This document shows, one piece after another, positions 21,918-32,695 of a stretch of 64,000 bases of DNA; the stretch's first letter is position 1, and every line of letters begins with the position of its first letter. Source of the stretch: Acarospora socialis. Taxonomy: Eukaryota; Ascomycota; Lecanoromycetes; Acarosporales; Acarosporaceae. The position numbers were made by a program, and so were the translations under genes. The notes under the pieces are model-generated. The model had not been told where the DNA came from. It did no database searches and worked only from the letters and a program-made list of their open reading frames with translations. The stretch spans positions 558,001 through 622,000 of the forward strand of contig JAMYGW020000012.1 in NCBI GenBank assembly GCA_025617375.2, read 5' to 3'.

Positions 21918-23096
21918 ATGCCTCCCGGACCTCCCACCGCAACCCCAAATCCCACCACAGAGCTCGAGATCGACGAACCCTACAACTCCGCCTCCGACTC
22001 CGATTTCGATCCCGACGCCGCGGTTAGCAAAGATATAGTACTCAGCGACTCCAATGGCGACGACGGTAACGATAAGGCCAAAGACGACGGGGACGGAAAG
22101 CCGAGGTCGAGGACCAAGGCTACGAAGCGGAAAGGTACGACTGATGGTGATGGGGACGGGTTAGGGGAGCTCGATTCTGGGGACGAAGCTACGGTTCGGA
22201 GGGGGCAGAAGAGACGGCGGAATGGCAAGATCAAAGGCAAGGGACCGGATGCGGGGATAGGTATGGGGGAGGAGGATGGAGAAGATGAGGGCGGAGAGGG
22301 GGGGTTAGTGAAGACGAGGGCGCAGCGGGCGAGGGAGTGAGTTCTAAATTTATAGCTTTTCATGGAGGTGTTATGGGGGATTAGGCTGATTACATTATCG
22401 CTTGACAGAGAGAAAGAACGAAAGCCGCTCGCCAGCGCCGAGAGCGCGACTGTGGATGTGGATGCGCTGTGGCGGAACATGACGAGTACGCCGAGGAAGG
22501 ACGAGGCGGAGGTGAAGGAGGCGGCGCGGACGGGTGAGAGTGCGGATACGTCGAAGACGGTACATGGACAGAGAAACGGTACAGTGGTGGGGAATGGTAC
22601 ACAGCCCGGCCGGATAGATCCAACGCCGGCGCCGACATCCAATGCGCCAAGTGCCGAAGAAACCATCACCATCAAACGCACATACGTATTCGCCGGCGAG
22701 ACGATCACCGAAGAGAAACAAGTCCCGAAAACCTCCGCCGAAGCACGCCTCTATCTCCAATCCCAACAGGAAGCAAACGGGTCCCCGTCCGCAGCGCCGA
22801 TGACGAAACCCCCCCTGCGGCGGCCCAAGAAGCGCACGTCGATGTTCGAGCCGAATCCCGAGGGGACGGTTAAGGGACTGACGCCGATGGGTGCGAGTGC
22901 GAATAAAGGACCGAAGCTGAATACGATTGAGAAGTCGAAGTTGGATTGGGCGGGGTTCGTCGATAAGGAGGGGATTCAGGAGGAGCTGGATGGTGCGGGG
23001 AAGGCGAAGGAGGGGTATCTTGGTCGGATGGATTTCTTGGGGCGGGTCGAGGCGAAGAGGGAGGAGGAGGTCAAAGGAGCGAGGAGGAAACAATGA
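21918..23096 (+). CDS. SWC5: SWR1 complex subunit Swc5 (BCNT-C domain)
   Basis: Exons 21918-22336 and 22409-23096 give 368 aa. Swc5 is the histone-H2A-binding subunit of SWR1 that is needed to exchange H2A for H2A.Z. The C-terminal 80 residues are the BCNT-C domain (KLNTIEKSKLDWAGFVDKEG, then EGYLGRMDFLGRVEAKREEE). A conserved ITIKRTYVFAGETITEEK block precedes it. The N-terminus is acidic (DSDFDPDAA and later Asp/Glu runs), as expected for the H2A-binding part. The start is the first ATG. The donor gtgagt is at 22337 and the acceptor gacag ends at 22408. Confidence 0.92.
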
Positions 23097-23324
23097 TGGT
23101 GCGGTTGAGGTCGTAGCTTTGTGCTGGCGTGTTGTGGAAGTGAAGGAATGACGACGCTGGGTATCAAGCTTGCAACTGTTGATTCCAATGTCCTGGAAAG
23201 AAGAAAGCACGCCGCTGGGTATCATGGTCATGAAGTCGTGTCTCGATGTCCTGAAAGGGAAGAAAGAAACTCGTTCCGGTGTCGTGAAAGATATGAGAAT
23301 GATGCCCAGTCGTGAGCATGCAAT

Positions 23325-25165
23325 TCAAAAGAAAGTATAACGGCTGGGCACGAGTGAATCGTGCTCTTCGGGGCCCAAAGGACGGACTATGGCAACCCTA
23401 CCAGTCCAGCTCGTTGGGGTGACTTTTCTCAGCCACATGACTTTATCTGCGATTTGGCCTTTGAATACGTTCTTCTCGGTGAGGGGAGCCGCTTCAGGTT
23501 CGTGCGTCAAACCTCTCGATGCGAGCCAATCGTCTTCCGATAGCTCCTCTCGAAAAAATGAGAAGTCCAGGTCAACTGCTCTTGAGTAATCTAGATCTTC
23601 CACGCTACCCCCCAGCAACTCGTGATCGAAAATGTCTGGCATCTCCAGGTGTAGTTCTCGCAGGATCGAAGAAGGGTGTCCTTCCGCGTCGAGGGCTCGT
23701 GGATCGTTACGAATATCCCTTTCCGTCTCATTGCATTTACCCAGGAATGCCAGCAACGTCTTCGTCATCCAGCCTCTGTCGCTTGTGTTTGGAAGGCCGG
23801 CTAGCACCAGGGTGTGGAGACCTAGTCCCGGAAAGTTTTTGTCGTACCCGATCGGCTCCCGCCTTGCGAAATCCAAGTCACCGCTCGGCCAAAAGTTGAA
23901 GCCATCCTTTATTGGTAATATATCCCTGTCGAGCAGATACGCGTCGCCGGTGATGAAGCTGTGGTCGATTCTCAAGTAACGCAGCCGTGCGCCAGCAATC
24001 ATCTGCATATGAAGTGATTCCCGGAATGCGTCCGCTGCAAAGGCGTCGTGGTAGATCTCAGGAACAATCACCTTGGGCTCTTCTCCCACCTTGAACTTCC
24101 CCAAATCGAGGGCGGTCAAGCGCCACGATTTGATAAGAGACTGCGCACTATTGACAGTGAGATCGTTGTCGGAGATGTAAAGATGTGTGATGCCCGCTCG
24201 GTGCTGGCGTAAAGGAGTTGATTGGGGTTTCGCAAGCCGACGGACAACGCTGAGTTCGTCGTCCAATGGCCCCGGTTCGCCCATATACTGCATCTGCTCA
24301 TCGTGGTAGCTTTCGGAGAAGACGTGGTCGTCCGGCAGGAAGCAATGCTCTAGCAGGATATCCACGGCTGGGTCTGTCAATTGATTCCTACGGACATCAA
24401 GACTCCAAACTCTAGTACCAATGCCTACCGCCAGCTGCCATACACCGTAATTGGTCAGACCAACGTTCCGCAGTTTGAGAATCTCCAGGGCCGGAAAGGT
24501 CTTGACCGATGCAATCTGTTCAAGAAAGTTGAGCTTATTCACCGCTCGGGTTGAAGAAAGGTCCAGGTACATCAGAGCGGGAAAGCAATCTAAAGCATCA
24601 GCCAAGCTCGAACTGATCGCGTTGGTTACTGAGCTCGCTGTTAACAGTCGTAGGCTGGAGGGCAGCCGGTATGCAGTGAGTCTAGTCAGGGTCAGGAAAC
24701 GGTGGAATGCTTTCAAGGACCCATGATCGAAAGCGGAGAGGTCATGTATGATCAGGGACTGAAGGCTAGGTAGTCTATCAATGATGACAACGGGCCAATC
24801 GTCAGGCAATGTTGTTTCTCCAACCATGCTTGGCTTGACTCTGGTAAGGTCTAAGATATGGGTTCTGTATCTGGTGCTGAGGCGTGCCGATTGTGCAGCG
24901 GTTATAAACATATAGAATGATCCTGCCGGCAGCGTAAGCTGGTAGTACACGTAAGGGATGCTCTGCAATACTGACGAAGGATATCTTCATCGTCCTTGCC
25001 AAAATACCGGTCGGGCTGTAGCCATAATAGCTTTGATGTATACTCTGCAATGCTCTTACAGGCTAGAGACACGGCTTTAAGCTCACTTGGCAGTAGATGT
25101 GGTGTGATTATTTGCCATGGGTCCCGCGATGTTGCTTCCTCGTAGGACGGTAGATTCTCAGCCAT
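23325..25165 (-). CDS. F-box/LRR-type protein
   Basis: Exons 25165-24976 and 24922-23325 give 595 aa. The N-terminus (residues 15-60; WQIITPHLLPSELKAVSLACKSIAEYTSKLLW) resembles a fungal F-box. The rest reads as leucine-rich repeats (LPSLQSLIIHDLSAFDH, LMYLDLSSTRAVNKLNFL, LEILKLRNVGLTNYGVW, VWSLDVRRNQLTD, ITHLYISDNDLT). Such proteins are usually SCF substrate receptors; the substrate is unknown. The junction is fixed by frame: a 53-nt intron with donor gtcagt and acceptor cggcag is the only one joining DEDIL to RSFYMFITAAQ. Confidence 0.8.
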
Positions 25166-26651
25166 TTCGAATTCTTCTGATCTTGTAGCTTGAAAGTGAG
25201 ATCCAGGGGCAAGGGAGGCGAATAGCTCGCGTAGGGTACAAGACCTGTATCAGGCCGAGCGTAAAGTAGAGAACGAGTTGGAAAGGTCTAGTAGTAGTAC
25301 ACGAAGAAAGCACGGTGCGAAGCAAAGAAGTGTTGTACAGGAAGAAGTAGAAGAGTGAGGTCTGAAGAGTCCAGTTGAATGTGTTTACATCTTCAAGTGT
25401 TGGCTTATGGATGGATGGGTAATTCTAGCCGAATTAGGCACCATTAGCCGAATATCGATGGGCGTGCGTCTGGCTTGCAACCTCACCTCAACTTGCTGTT
25501 ATAGCAATCCCTCATGACCCAGCGGAGGACTCTGTTGTGAAGTAAAGTCTGTCAGAAAGAAATGACATGGAGCTATATGAAAAGCCAACAAGATATGGAA
25601 AGGCCATTTCCCTGGCACGGTCTCCGGGCGCAATGCTGCGACCGGCAAAGCTACAGGACGCGCCCTGCCTCAGTAACGCCTATAGACTTCAGCCGACAGC
25701 TTGATCCAAGACAATAAAGGCCCTTTCAACCCAGATATCATAGAGGAAGCATAAATTCAATTTTGACCCGAGAAGATCCCTCATGGACCATGGGCGGCCC
25801 TAGCAATTTTTGGGGATACTCTTGTTCTGTTGTCAGTAAAACAAATCAGTACATTACAAGACGAATCTCTTTCAAAACGTATCTCTGCTTCTGCTATATC
25901 TTCAGGCCAGTTCGTTTAGAATATCTCTTTGATACGTGCCTTTTCGGGTAGTCGTTTGCTCTTGCTTCCTTGGTCTCTCTGCCGATATACTGCGTTGGAC
26001 TACCGTACAGTACCGCTGGGAGTTCTGTTGCAAAAGGATGATGCTCTGTAAGAGGAAGGTGCCTTCCGCTCTCTTGTCTGAATATCACATAGCAAAAATA
26101 ACGCTGGGGTTACGGTTGCAGAAGAATGATGCTTTCCAAAAGGAAGGTGCCCTCCGGTCTCTTGTCTGGGTATCACATAGCAACAGTCCTGGAGTTCGAG
26201 GATGGGTTCTTTCTCTTTTGGGGAGGGGCGGGACGGTCGTCGTAGCGGGTACTTATGCTTGTTTTCTCGAGGGGCGTGGTTGACTGCTCTTTCCTGAACT
26301 GTACACCAGACAGAGACCACTAGTCCGGGCCCCAAAATATAAGCAGTCTCGCGCTTTTCCATCTCTTCCCACCCTCCATCTTCTCTTCACATCACGTCCC
26401 AGAACAATCGTCCAGACTTTTTCTCCCAAACTTCAATCTTGGCTATCGTTCTACTCTCAATCCTTCTTGGATACTTTGAATCAGCATTGAGGCCTGGTTA
26501 CACTGCGGTTTCATCCTGTAAACAATCATCAGCGTTTTGGATCTCGCTGGCGTCCTCCAGGTAAGTTACTCACTCCATGCATACACCCACCTGCACCCAA
26601 TACTAATAGGTTGGTGTGCAGGTCTATACAAGCACAGCAGCCGTCGACGAC
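25166..26651. promoter_or_regulatory. intergenic; promoter and leader of the orphan repeat gene
   Basis: About 1.5 kb between divergent genes. A TATAAG box is at 26338-26343, followed by a pyrimidine-rich stretch. A leader intron at 26561-26621 (gtaagt, branch tactaat, tgtgcag) ends 30 bp before the ATG. No in-frame ATG lies upstream of that intron, so it is 5' UTR. A degenerate tandem duplication occupies 26027-26184. Confidence 0.55.
26027..26184. repeat. degenerate tandem duplication, 88-bp period
   Basis: About 70 bp starting at 26027 recurs starting at 26115 with scattered substitutions. Shared blocks include ggaaggtgcc, ctctcttgtctg and tatcacatagca. It lies between the F-box/LRR gene and the orphan repeat gene and overlaps no called gene. 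Confidence 0.8.
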
Positions 26652-29398
26652 ATGGAAGAAGCACTTGAAGAGATCGCGGAGCTTGTGAACTCTGGTCACC
26701 CTCCTACTCAACGCTCCCGCTACGACGTAAGTGTTGAATGTCTGAAAGCCTACTTCACACCTACCAACGACTACAAGGTTCAACCTATCCAACCTACAGA
26801 GTCTTCGAGGCGTCCGTCTGTCCGCTCAGTTCAGCAACCAGACAACCAGGTAAAGTTGTCGTCCCATATTCTACACTTCTCTAACTAATCTTCCTAGGCT
26901 TACTCGCTCGAAGAAGACCTTGCGGACATCGCGAGGCTCGTCAATGCTCCAAGAGAGACCTGGACACGTCGAAAGGTCTCGTCGTCGACTAAAACTACGT
27001 TGCCTACTTCTCTGAAGGTCTCCTCGTCTACTCAACCTACTTCGTCGTCTACCAAAACTACGTTGCCTGCTTCTCTGAACGTCTCCTCATCTATTCAACC
27101 TACTTCGTCGGCTACTCTGAAGACTCTGGTGTCTGCTGAACTTACTTCAGCTCCTGCTACCGCGTCTCAGAACAAGGTATGTCTTGTATCCTTTGTCGAA
27201 CTTAGGTTTGATAGTTAACAGAAATTAGGATACTCAATCACGTGCTCCGGTTCATCTCATAAAGCGTAAGCCAGTTGGATCTGGCAGCAGCAAGAAACAC
27301 TCTTCGTCGGAAGACAATCCTACCGTCGTCGCGGAACGTGTGATCAATCCCCGAGAGACCTTGCCATCTACTAAGGTTTCTATCACTCAAGACGTTGATC
27401 CTGCCTACATCAACGAGCGTGTTATCACTACCAAAGAGACCTTACCATCTGTTAAGGTATCTATCACTCGAGACGAAGATCGTGCCTACGTCAACGAGCG
27501 TGTGATCAATCCCCGAGAGACCTTGCCATCTACAAAGGTTTCCCCTATTCAAGACATTAATCCTACCTACATCAACGAGCGTATTATCACTACCAAAGAG
27601 ACCTTACCATCTGTTAAGGCTTCTATCACTCGAGACGAAGACCCTGCCTACGTCGTCGACGAGCGTGTTATCACTACCAAGAAGACCTTACCATCTACTA
27701 GGACTTCTACTACTCGAGACGAAGACCCTGCCTACGTCGTCAGCGAGCGTGTTATCACTACCAAAGAGACCTTACCATCTACTAAGGCTTCTACCACTCG
27801 AAACAAACATCCTGCCTGCATTGATAAGCGTTTGATCATTCCTAAACAGACCTTATCGCGTAAGGCAGTTGGATTTGGCAGCAAGGTAAGACTACCTCTC
27901 TAGTTTATCTTCGTTCTACTAACTGTCATAGAAAAACACTTCTTTGGACGAAACACCTACACATATCGCTGAGCGTGTGAACATCCCTGAGGAGACCTTG
28001 CGATCTCGAGAGACTTGCTCCACCGCGGAAGAAGAGCGCGCTGCATGCGTCCCGCAGCCTTTGAACGTTCCTAGAAAGACCTTACCCTCCCCAAGGCTTC
28101 AGGACACCCTAGACAAAACACGTACGTACGTTGCGGAGCGTTTGAGAATCCTCAAGCAGACCTCGCCACCTCCACAGCCTTTATTCGTCAAGAAAGTCAC
28201 CCCGCAGTCTGCTGTTGGGCGCTTCAATCACGACGGCACATCACGTACTCTCATCGATACATTACCAGTACCAACGGTCAACTCAGTCTCTGGTGATGGT
28301 ACTTCGCGACCCTCTTTTGGGCCATATAGCGATAAATCATCACGTTTCCCCAAAGCTACCTTGCCATCTCCAAAGGTTTCTTTCTCTGGTGATATTACTT
28401 CGCGACCCACTACCGGGCCACATAGCGAGGTATGTCTTCAGTGCTCTGCAGAGCTCCAGTATCATAGCTAACAGTATTTAGTATAACACATCGCCGACTC
28501 CTAAGCCTCTCGTGATCCGCAAGCGGGATAATTCCGAAAGCAAGGTAAGTCTCTTGTCTTCCTGACTTTGACAATGGGGTAACTAACCAATTGCCAGGGA
28601 TCATCATACAGATTCCTGGGGCGCCACCACTCGTTGGAGGACACCCCGCGCATCGCGCGGTCCGCATCGTTCGGGACCGCCAGGGAGCTGCGAAGCAGCG
28701 CCCTAACCACTTACAGGGAGCGCACATCGAGCCTCCCGAAGCTCCCAATCCCGCCGCGCGCCGCCTCTCTTGGGAGACTCCAAGAGGGCGGAGTACCCCG
28801 CGCGGTACTCTTCCTGGACGTGCCTCGTCGACGTAACGTCGACATCATCTTCCCTCCCTCTGCCGTCGCCCCCCCGGCAGCCACCACCCCTCGCCGCCGC
28901 TCAAGCGGCTCGAAAGCTCTCCCGTCCGCCCCCCCGCCACCACCGACAACAACGCCACTGATCTACCGATCAGCATCGGGCGCGCTTCGCGACCACTTGG
29001 GTCCGAAGCAACCAGTCTTCGTTCCGGCGAGGATCAGCCGTCGGCGCAACGCGACGGCCTCCTCGGCCATGGCCACTCGGGGTTCCTCGTCGAACCCATT
29101 CGACAATTCGCCAGCCCACTGGCAAGGGGAGTGCCCGGTCCGGGTTGAGTCAGCAATGACTCAACCTGGACCCGTCCCCGCCAGTGCCAGCGGCACTCCT
29201 CCTCCTCCCCCCCCGGCCCGGGCCCCGCCACCACCGCCCGCCGCATCCGCCGCTGCTGTTGCAGCAGCCATGGCCGCCGCCGCCAACGCGGCTGGCCCGG
29301 CCCCGGCAGCCCCCGCCCCGGCCGCCCCACGTCGCCGTGGGGTGTTCCGTCGCGTCGGGCGTGCCCTGCGCCGCCTGGTGGGGGGGAGGAAGGAGTAG
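26652..29398 (+). CDS. orphan repeat protein, six exons with all phase-0 introns
   Basis: Exons 26652-26849, 26898-27176, 27229-27885, 27932-28429, 28482-28544 and 28598-29398 give 831 aa. All five introns are GT-AG, 45-55 nt and phase 0. Exons 1 and 2 begin with related helices (EALEEIAELVNSG; EDLADIARLVNAP). Exon 2 has Ser/Thr/Leu repeats (SSTKTTLPTSLKVSS). Exon 3 has six 27-28-residue repeats of the type ERVITTKETLPSxKxS. Exon 4 continues with degenerate copies. Exon 6 is compositionally different: GC-rich, Pro/Ala-rich, ending in an Arg-rich amphipathic helix (RRRGVFRRVGRALRRLVGG). No domain is recognised. There is no signal peptide or clear membrane segment. It is probably largely disordered and may be lineage-specific. 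The regular splicing argues that it is a real, maintained gene. Confidence 0.75.
27334..27828 (+). repeat. six 81-84-bp coding repeats
   Basis: Unit starts are 27334, 27415, 27496, 27577, 27661 and 27745. Units 1 and 3 (ERVINPRETLPSTKVS) resemble each other, as do units 2 and 4 (ITTKETLPSVK). This points to duplication of a two-unit block followed by spread of the second type. Confidence 0.9.
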
Positions 29399-30952
29399 AG
29401 GGGAGGAGGGGAGGAAGGGGGGAGGAGGGGGTGGTGGTGTGTGCTTGTGCGTGCGTGTGTGCGTGGTTTTCGTGTTTTTCGTGTTTTTTGTGTTTTTTCA
29501 GGCGGAGCAGGAGGGGCCCTTCGGGGTGTAAAAGTTTGCTTTGTGTGCTCGTGTGTGTGCTGGTTTGTGTGCTTTGTGCTGTGTGCTGTGTGTGCTCGGT
29601 GTGGGTTTTCGTGTTTTTAGTTTAGTTTAGACAGAAATCCACCACTCCCTCAAAATCTATGGTCCATGGTTGCAGTGAGTGAGGTGCGTAAGTGAACTTA
29701 CCGTGGATGTAGCGTAGGTTGTAGTGATGTCTGATATGATGGTTTGAAGCCTGATGAGGTGAAGACTCGCGGCTACGATGAGGTCGGGAAGGGACCCAAA
29801 GACGTAGATTTTCGGTGCTTCTATCTGTACAATGTGGCCTTTGATGTGGAGTTGAAGAAAGAAAGTGGAAACATTCGCAAGAATGGCGTTCACATTCATA
29901 GCGAGACCGTAAGAGCAGCAGACAAAGTTGGATTAGTACAAGACGACGGGATTGTAAGAGTCACAGGCAAAGTGGATTGATCAGACGACAGGTCCTCAGA
30001 GCACCAGGTGAAGTAGGTTCAGTAGAGGACAAATCACAGACTTCCTCCAAATCGGACAACTTCACAGTCCCCTCAGAAGACCTTCACTACTCTGGTCTGA
30101 ACAACATTGACTCAATGGAGCACTATCTCGTAACTTGAAGTTGCAGGGGAAGCTCATACCGCGAGGGAGGCCTTCTATAGTGCAAATAGAATGAGCAATG
30201 AGCTACCTTGCCTGAGCAGAAGCAACGATATGGGTCTAGAAAGACCTCGGAGCTCTTTCCTATACCATATTCATGCTGTCTTTGCACTAGATACCGACCA
30301 GACTACACTACCCGTCATAAGGTGTCCTCCCATGTCATGTTAATGGGATCTAAATTCGGTGCCCCTCCAACCGTCGCCCACACACAACAAACCAGCTTGA
30401 CGTTGTGAACGTCCTGGAGGCCTTCAGACACTGCTGACAGGCAGCATCGGGGTGAACGGAAGACCCATGGGGAGCGGCCCCCGTGGGCAGCGGCTGAGGC
30501 ACCGATAGGGAGGAGAGAGTTTGATATGCGCAGAAATGAGTGGAAGCTTCCCTTCATCTCTGATAGGTCTAGAAAGCCGCCCGCCGTTTCAACCCTCTCG
30601 GAGGTTCTTGAGGTCCTAATCACAGACAGCATGGCGACCAAGTGACTACAGAAGAGGGATGGGAGTAGCTCCATGACTAGCTGTGAGATGATATAATGGC
30701 GTGCAGATGCTCCACAGGTTGACAGATCTATGGTATAGACATAACACCAGTAGTGAGAGGCATCACTGACCTTTGATGGGAAGAGCCCGGTATACTTAAA
30801 AGGGTTTTGGGCCATAGGGGCTAAGAGAAGCAGTTTTTGGAGTTCTGGTTGCAGAAGGGTGAGCCAGAGAGGCGCGGAAGTTCTTGAGTAACGAGAACGG
30901 TGGTTGAGAGACTACGTGGTAGACGCTCTCTGTGAAGAGCAGTGTTCCAACT
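29399..30952. other. gene-poor region; G/T-skewed tract then no supported gene
   Basis: 29399-29630 is strongly G- and T-rich on the plus strand: first guanine runs (ggggaggagggg type), then alternating gtgtgc and ttttcgtg blocks. It directly follows the orphan gene and is probably its 3' UTR. Further on, an ATG-started 166-codon minus-strand frame at 30315-30815 (MAQNPFKYTGLFPSKV) has no family match and is not called. Confidence 0.5.
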
Positions 30953-31369
30953 TCAATGTGTGAAAAGTGAGGTAGGAATGCAAAACATCTTGGTAGAATT
31001 CGATTTCTTAGAACGGGATTGAGTGCGATAATCGATTTCCAACCACTCCATGGCACTGATAGTCTCCGAGAAGGATTGCACTGCTCCATTTGAGAATATG
31101 CGATTCCAGAATACACAGAGTCGATTCTCGCAAGTGCCAATCCCGATGCCGCAGTAGAGCCCGCCCAGCACCAGGTAACAAGCGTACGCAAACATATAGA
31201 AGACAACCACCGCAACAAAGGAAGGCTCGCTACAAATAAGACTGGAAAACTTTTGACCAAGTAGTCGTTGCGAGATTCTATAGATGCTCTCCGCGATGAA
31301 GATAATGAATCCTAGAAAAAATAATAGTGTTGGGGGTGCATAGATAAGGTAGGTAGGTAGGTAAGGTAG
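30953..31369 (-). pseudogene. remnant of a multi-span membrane protein, possibly RTA1-like
   Basis: An open frame of about 139 codons with two hydrophobic segments (TLLFFLGFIIFIAESIY and VAVVVFYMFAYACYLVLGG) separated by RISQRLLGQKFSS. The order hydrophobic-YR-loop-E-hydrophobic recalls the later part of RTA1/lipid-translocating proteins, but the match is loose. There is no ATG at its start. The upstream 90 bp lead straight into the 3' end of the C2H2 gene on the same strand, leaving no room for the missing 5' half. I read it as a truncated gene remnant. Confidence 0.4.
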
Positions 31370-31462
31370 TAATTCATGTCACGTGATCGCGAGAAAGTCC
31401 TGTCGAAGCGAGGGAGAGACAGTAGAGTAACGTAGAGACAACGCAGTCAAGAACAACATATC

Positions 31463-32695
31463 TTAGTTGTACTCGCTCAATTTCCGACGAGGCTGCTTCA
31501 AACCTTTGTTTCGGTTCTCCTTCTGCAAACGTTGACGTGCTTCTTCGAAGAAGTCGTTGCGGCCGTTTTTCCTATCTTTTATTGCATGAGTTTTCCAGTG
31601 ACTGTTATAATTATCGCTTCTCGAAAAGCTTCGTAGGCAGTATTCGCATTGGAATGGTGTCTCTCCACTGTGAACACTTTTCTCGTGTCGTTTGAGGTGT
31701 TCTCGACGACCGAATGACTTCTTCTCTACCCGAGGTTCATTGCACTTAGGATGCGTGCAATGGAAGTGTTTACTTTCGACTATCAACGGCGTTCGCTCGT
31801 CAAGGGTTCTCCTCATTGATGCTGAACCTCGCTTGGTGGTGCGTAACGATCGAGGTCGTCCAGAAGGGGCTCGGCCGGCATCGGCCAGCCTCTTGTCCCA
31901 CCTGAGCGTGGACATACGAGGATTATTGCTGCTGACTGGACTATGGTCTGGGGTTGGCGTCATCAGAGATTCGTACTCCATCAACAGCTCCATTGGTGTA
32001 CTTGATCCTTCCGCCTTCAATGAACCGCGCAGATCCGGTCCCCGGCCCGAGCAAGGTGTCATAGGCTCCTGGATGGTCTGCGACGGGACCACTGTCTGTG
32101 GAAGGCTGTCCATAGAGGGCGTTTGGTACGAATCAGCCTCAAGGCGAGGAGAACACCCTGGAGGTCCCGAGACATGATCGAATGTCTGCTGTGAGAAGCA
32201 GGGAGTACACTCGGGAGTGGGAACGCTCCCAGGAAGGCTACTCATATCGAGTCCAAGGGGCATGTTGGGTTGGAAAGGATGTCCATACGGCGTGAGACGA
32301 TAATCGGTTCCATCCAGTTCGATACCCACTGCGGGCAGGCCATGTCCGATCAGACCTTGGTGACAATCAAGAAACTCCGACCCGTCGCCGAGGAAGGCAA
32401 TTCCATCCAGCATGTTTGTACATGCATAATCTGCTTGAGGCATAAGAACGTCCATATCCGGCATGATGCTGTCATGCTTCGAGGAAGACGATACGACAAA
32501 CTGGGGTGAGGGTACCGACGACCGACTGGATAGATCTTGGCACCAGGCAACTGAAGCATTCAGGGGAGTATTATGATGAGAGAAGGATGAGGATGGTGAC
32601 GGTGTAGCGGAATCTCCGCCTGCGAAGCTCGGGTCCAGCGAAGGACATTCGCTTTGAGTATCGATCGGCTGCGTCATTCTCGGGTTTTTGACCAT
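31463..32695 (-). CDS. C2H2 zinc-finger transcription factor
   Basis: Single exon, 410 aa. The N-terminal 300 residues are Ser/Pro-rich and disordered (activation-type). Two C2H2 fingers lie near residues 310-375. The first is C-x4-C-x18-H-x4-H, with about six extra residues before its helix (SFGRREHLKRHEKSVH). The second is a standard C-x2-C-x12-H-x3-H (CEYCLRSFSRSDNYNSHWKTH). A basic, Gln/Arg-rich tail ends in RRKLSEYN. The finger helices (RREHLKRH, RSDNYNSH) are of the Msn2/FlbC/BrlA general kind that bind G-rich sites, but I cannot assign a named orthologue. Start: first ATG; the frame upstream is open only with a TTG. Confidence 0.85.
   Translation of the reverse strand: MVKNPRMTQPIDTQSECPSLDPSFAGGDSATPSPSSSFSHHNTPLNASVAWCQDLSSRSSVPSPQFVVSSSSKHDSIMPDMDVLMPQADYACTNMLDGIAFLGDGSEFLDCHQGLIGHGLPAVGIELDGTDYRLTPYGHPFQPNMPLGLDMSSLPGSVPTPECTPCFSQQTFDHVSGPPGCSPRLEADSYQTPSMDSLPQTVVPSQTIQEPMTPCSGRGPDLRGSLKAEGSSTPMELLMEYESLMTPTPDHSPVSSNNPRMSTLRWDKRLADAGRAPSGRPRSLRTTKRGSASMRRTLDERTPLIVESKHFHCTHPKCNEPRVEKKSFGRREHLKRHEKSVHSGETPFQCEYCLRSFSRSDNYNSHWKTHAIKDRKNGRNDFFEEARQRLQKENRNKGLKQPRRKLSEYN

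Noticed and set aside
22395-23231. 278-codon minus-strand frame
   Set aside because: Antisense of SWC5 exon 2, which carries a clear BCNT-C domain.
29744-29980. 78-codon plus-strand frame
   Set aside because: It opens with TTG, has no family match, and no splice partner was found.
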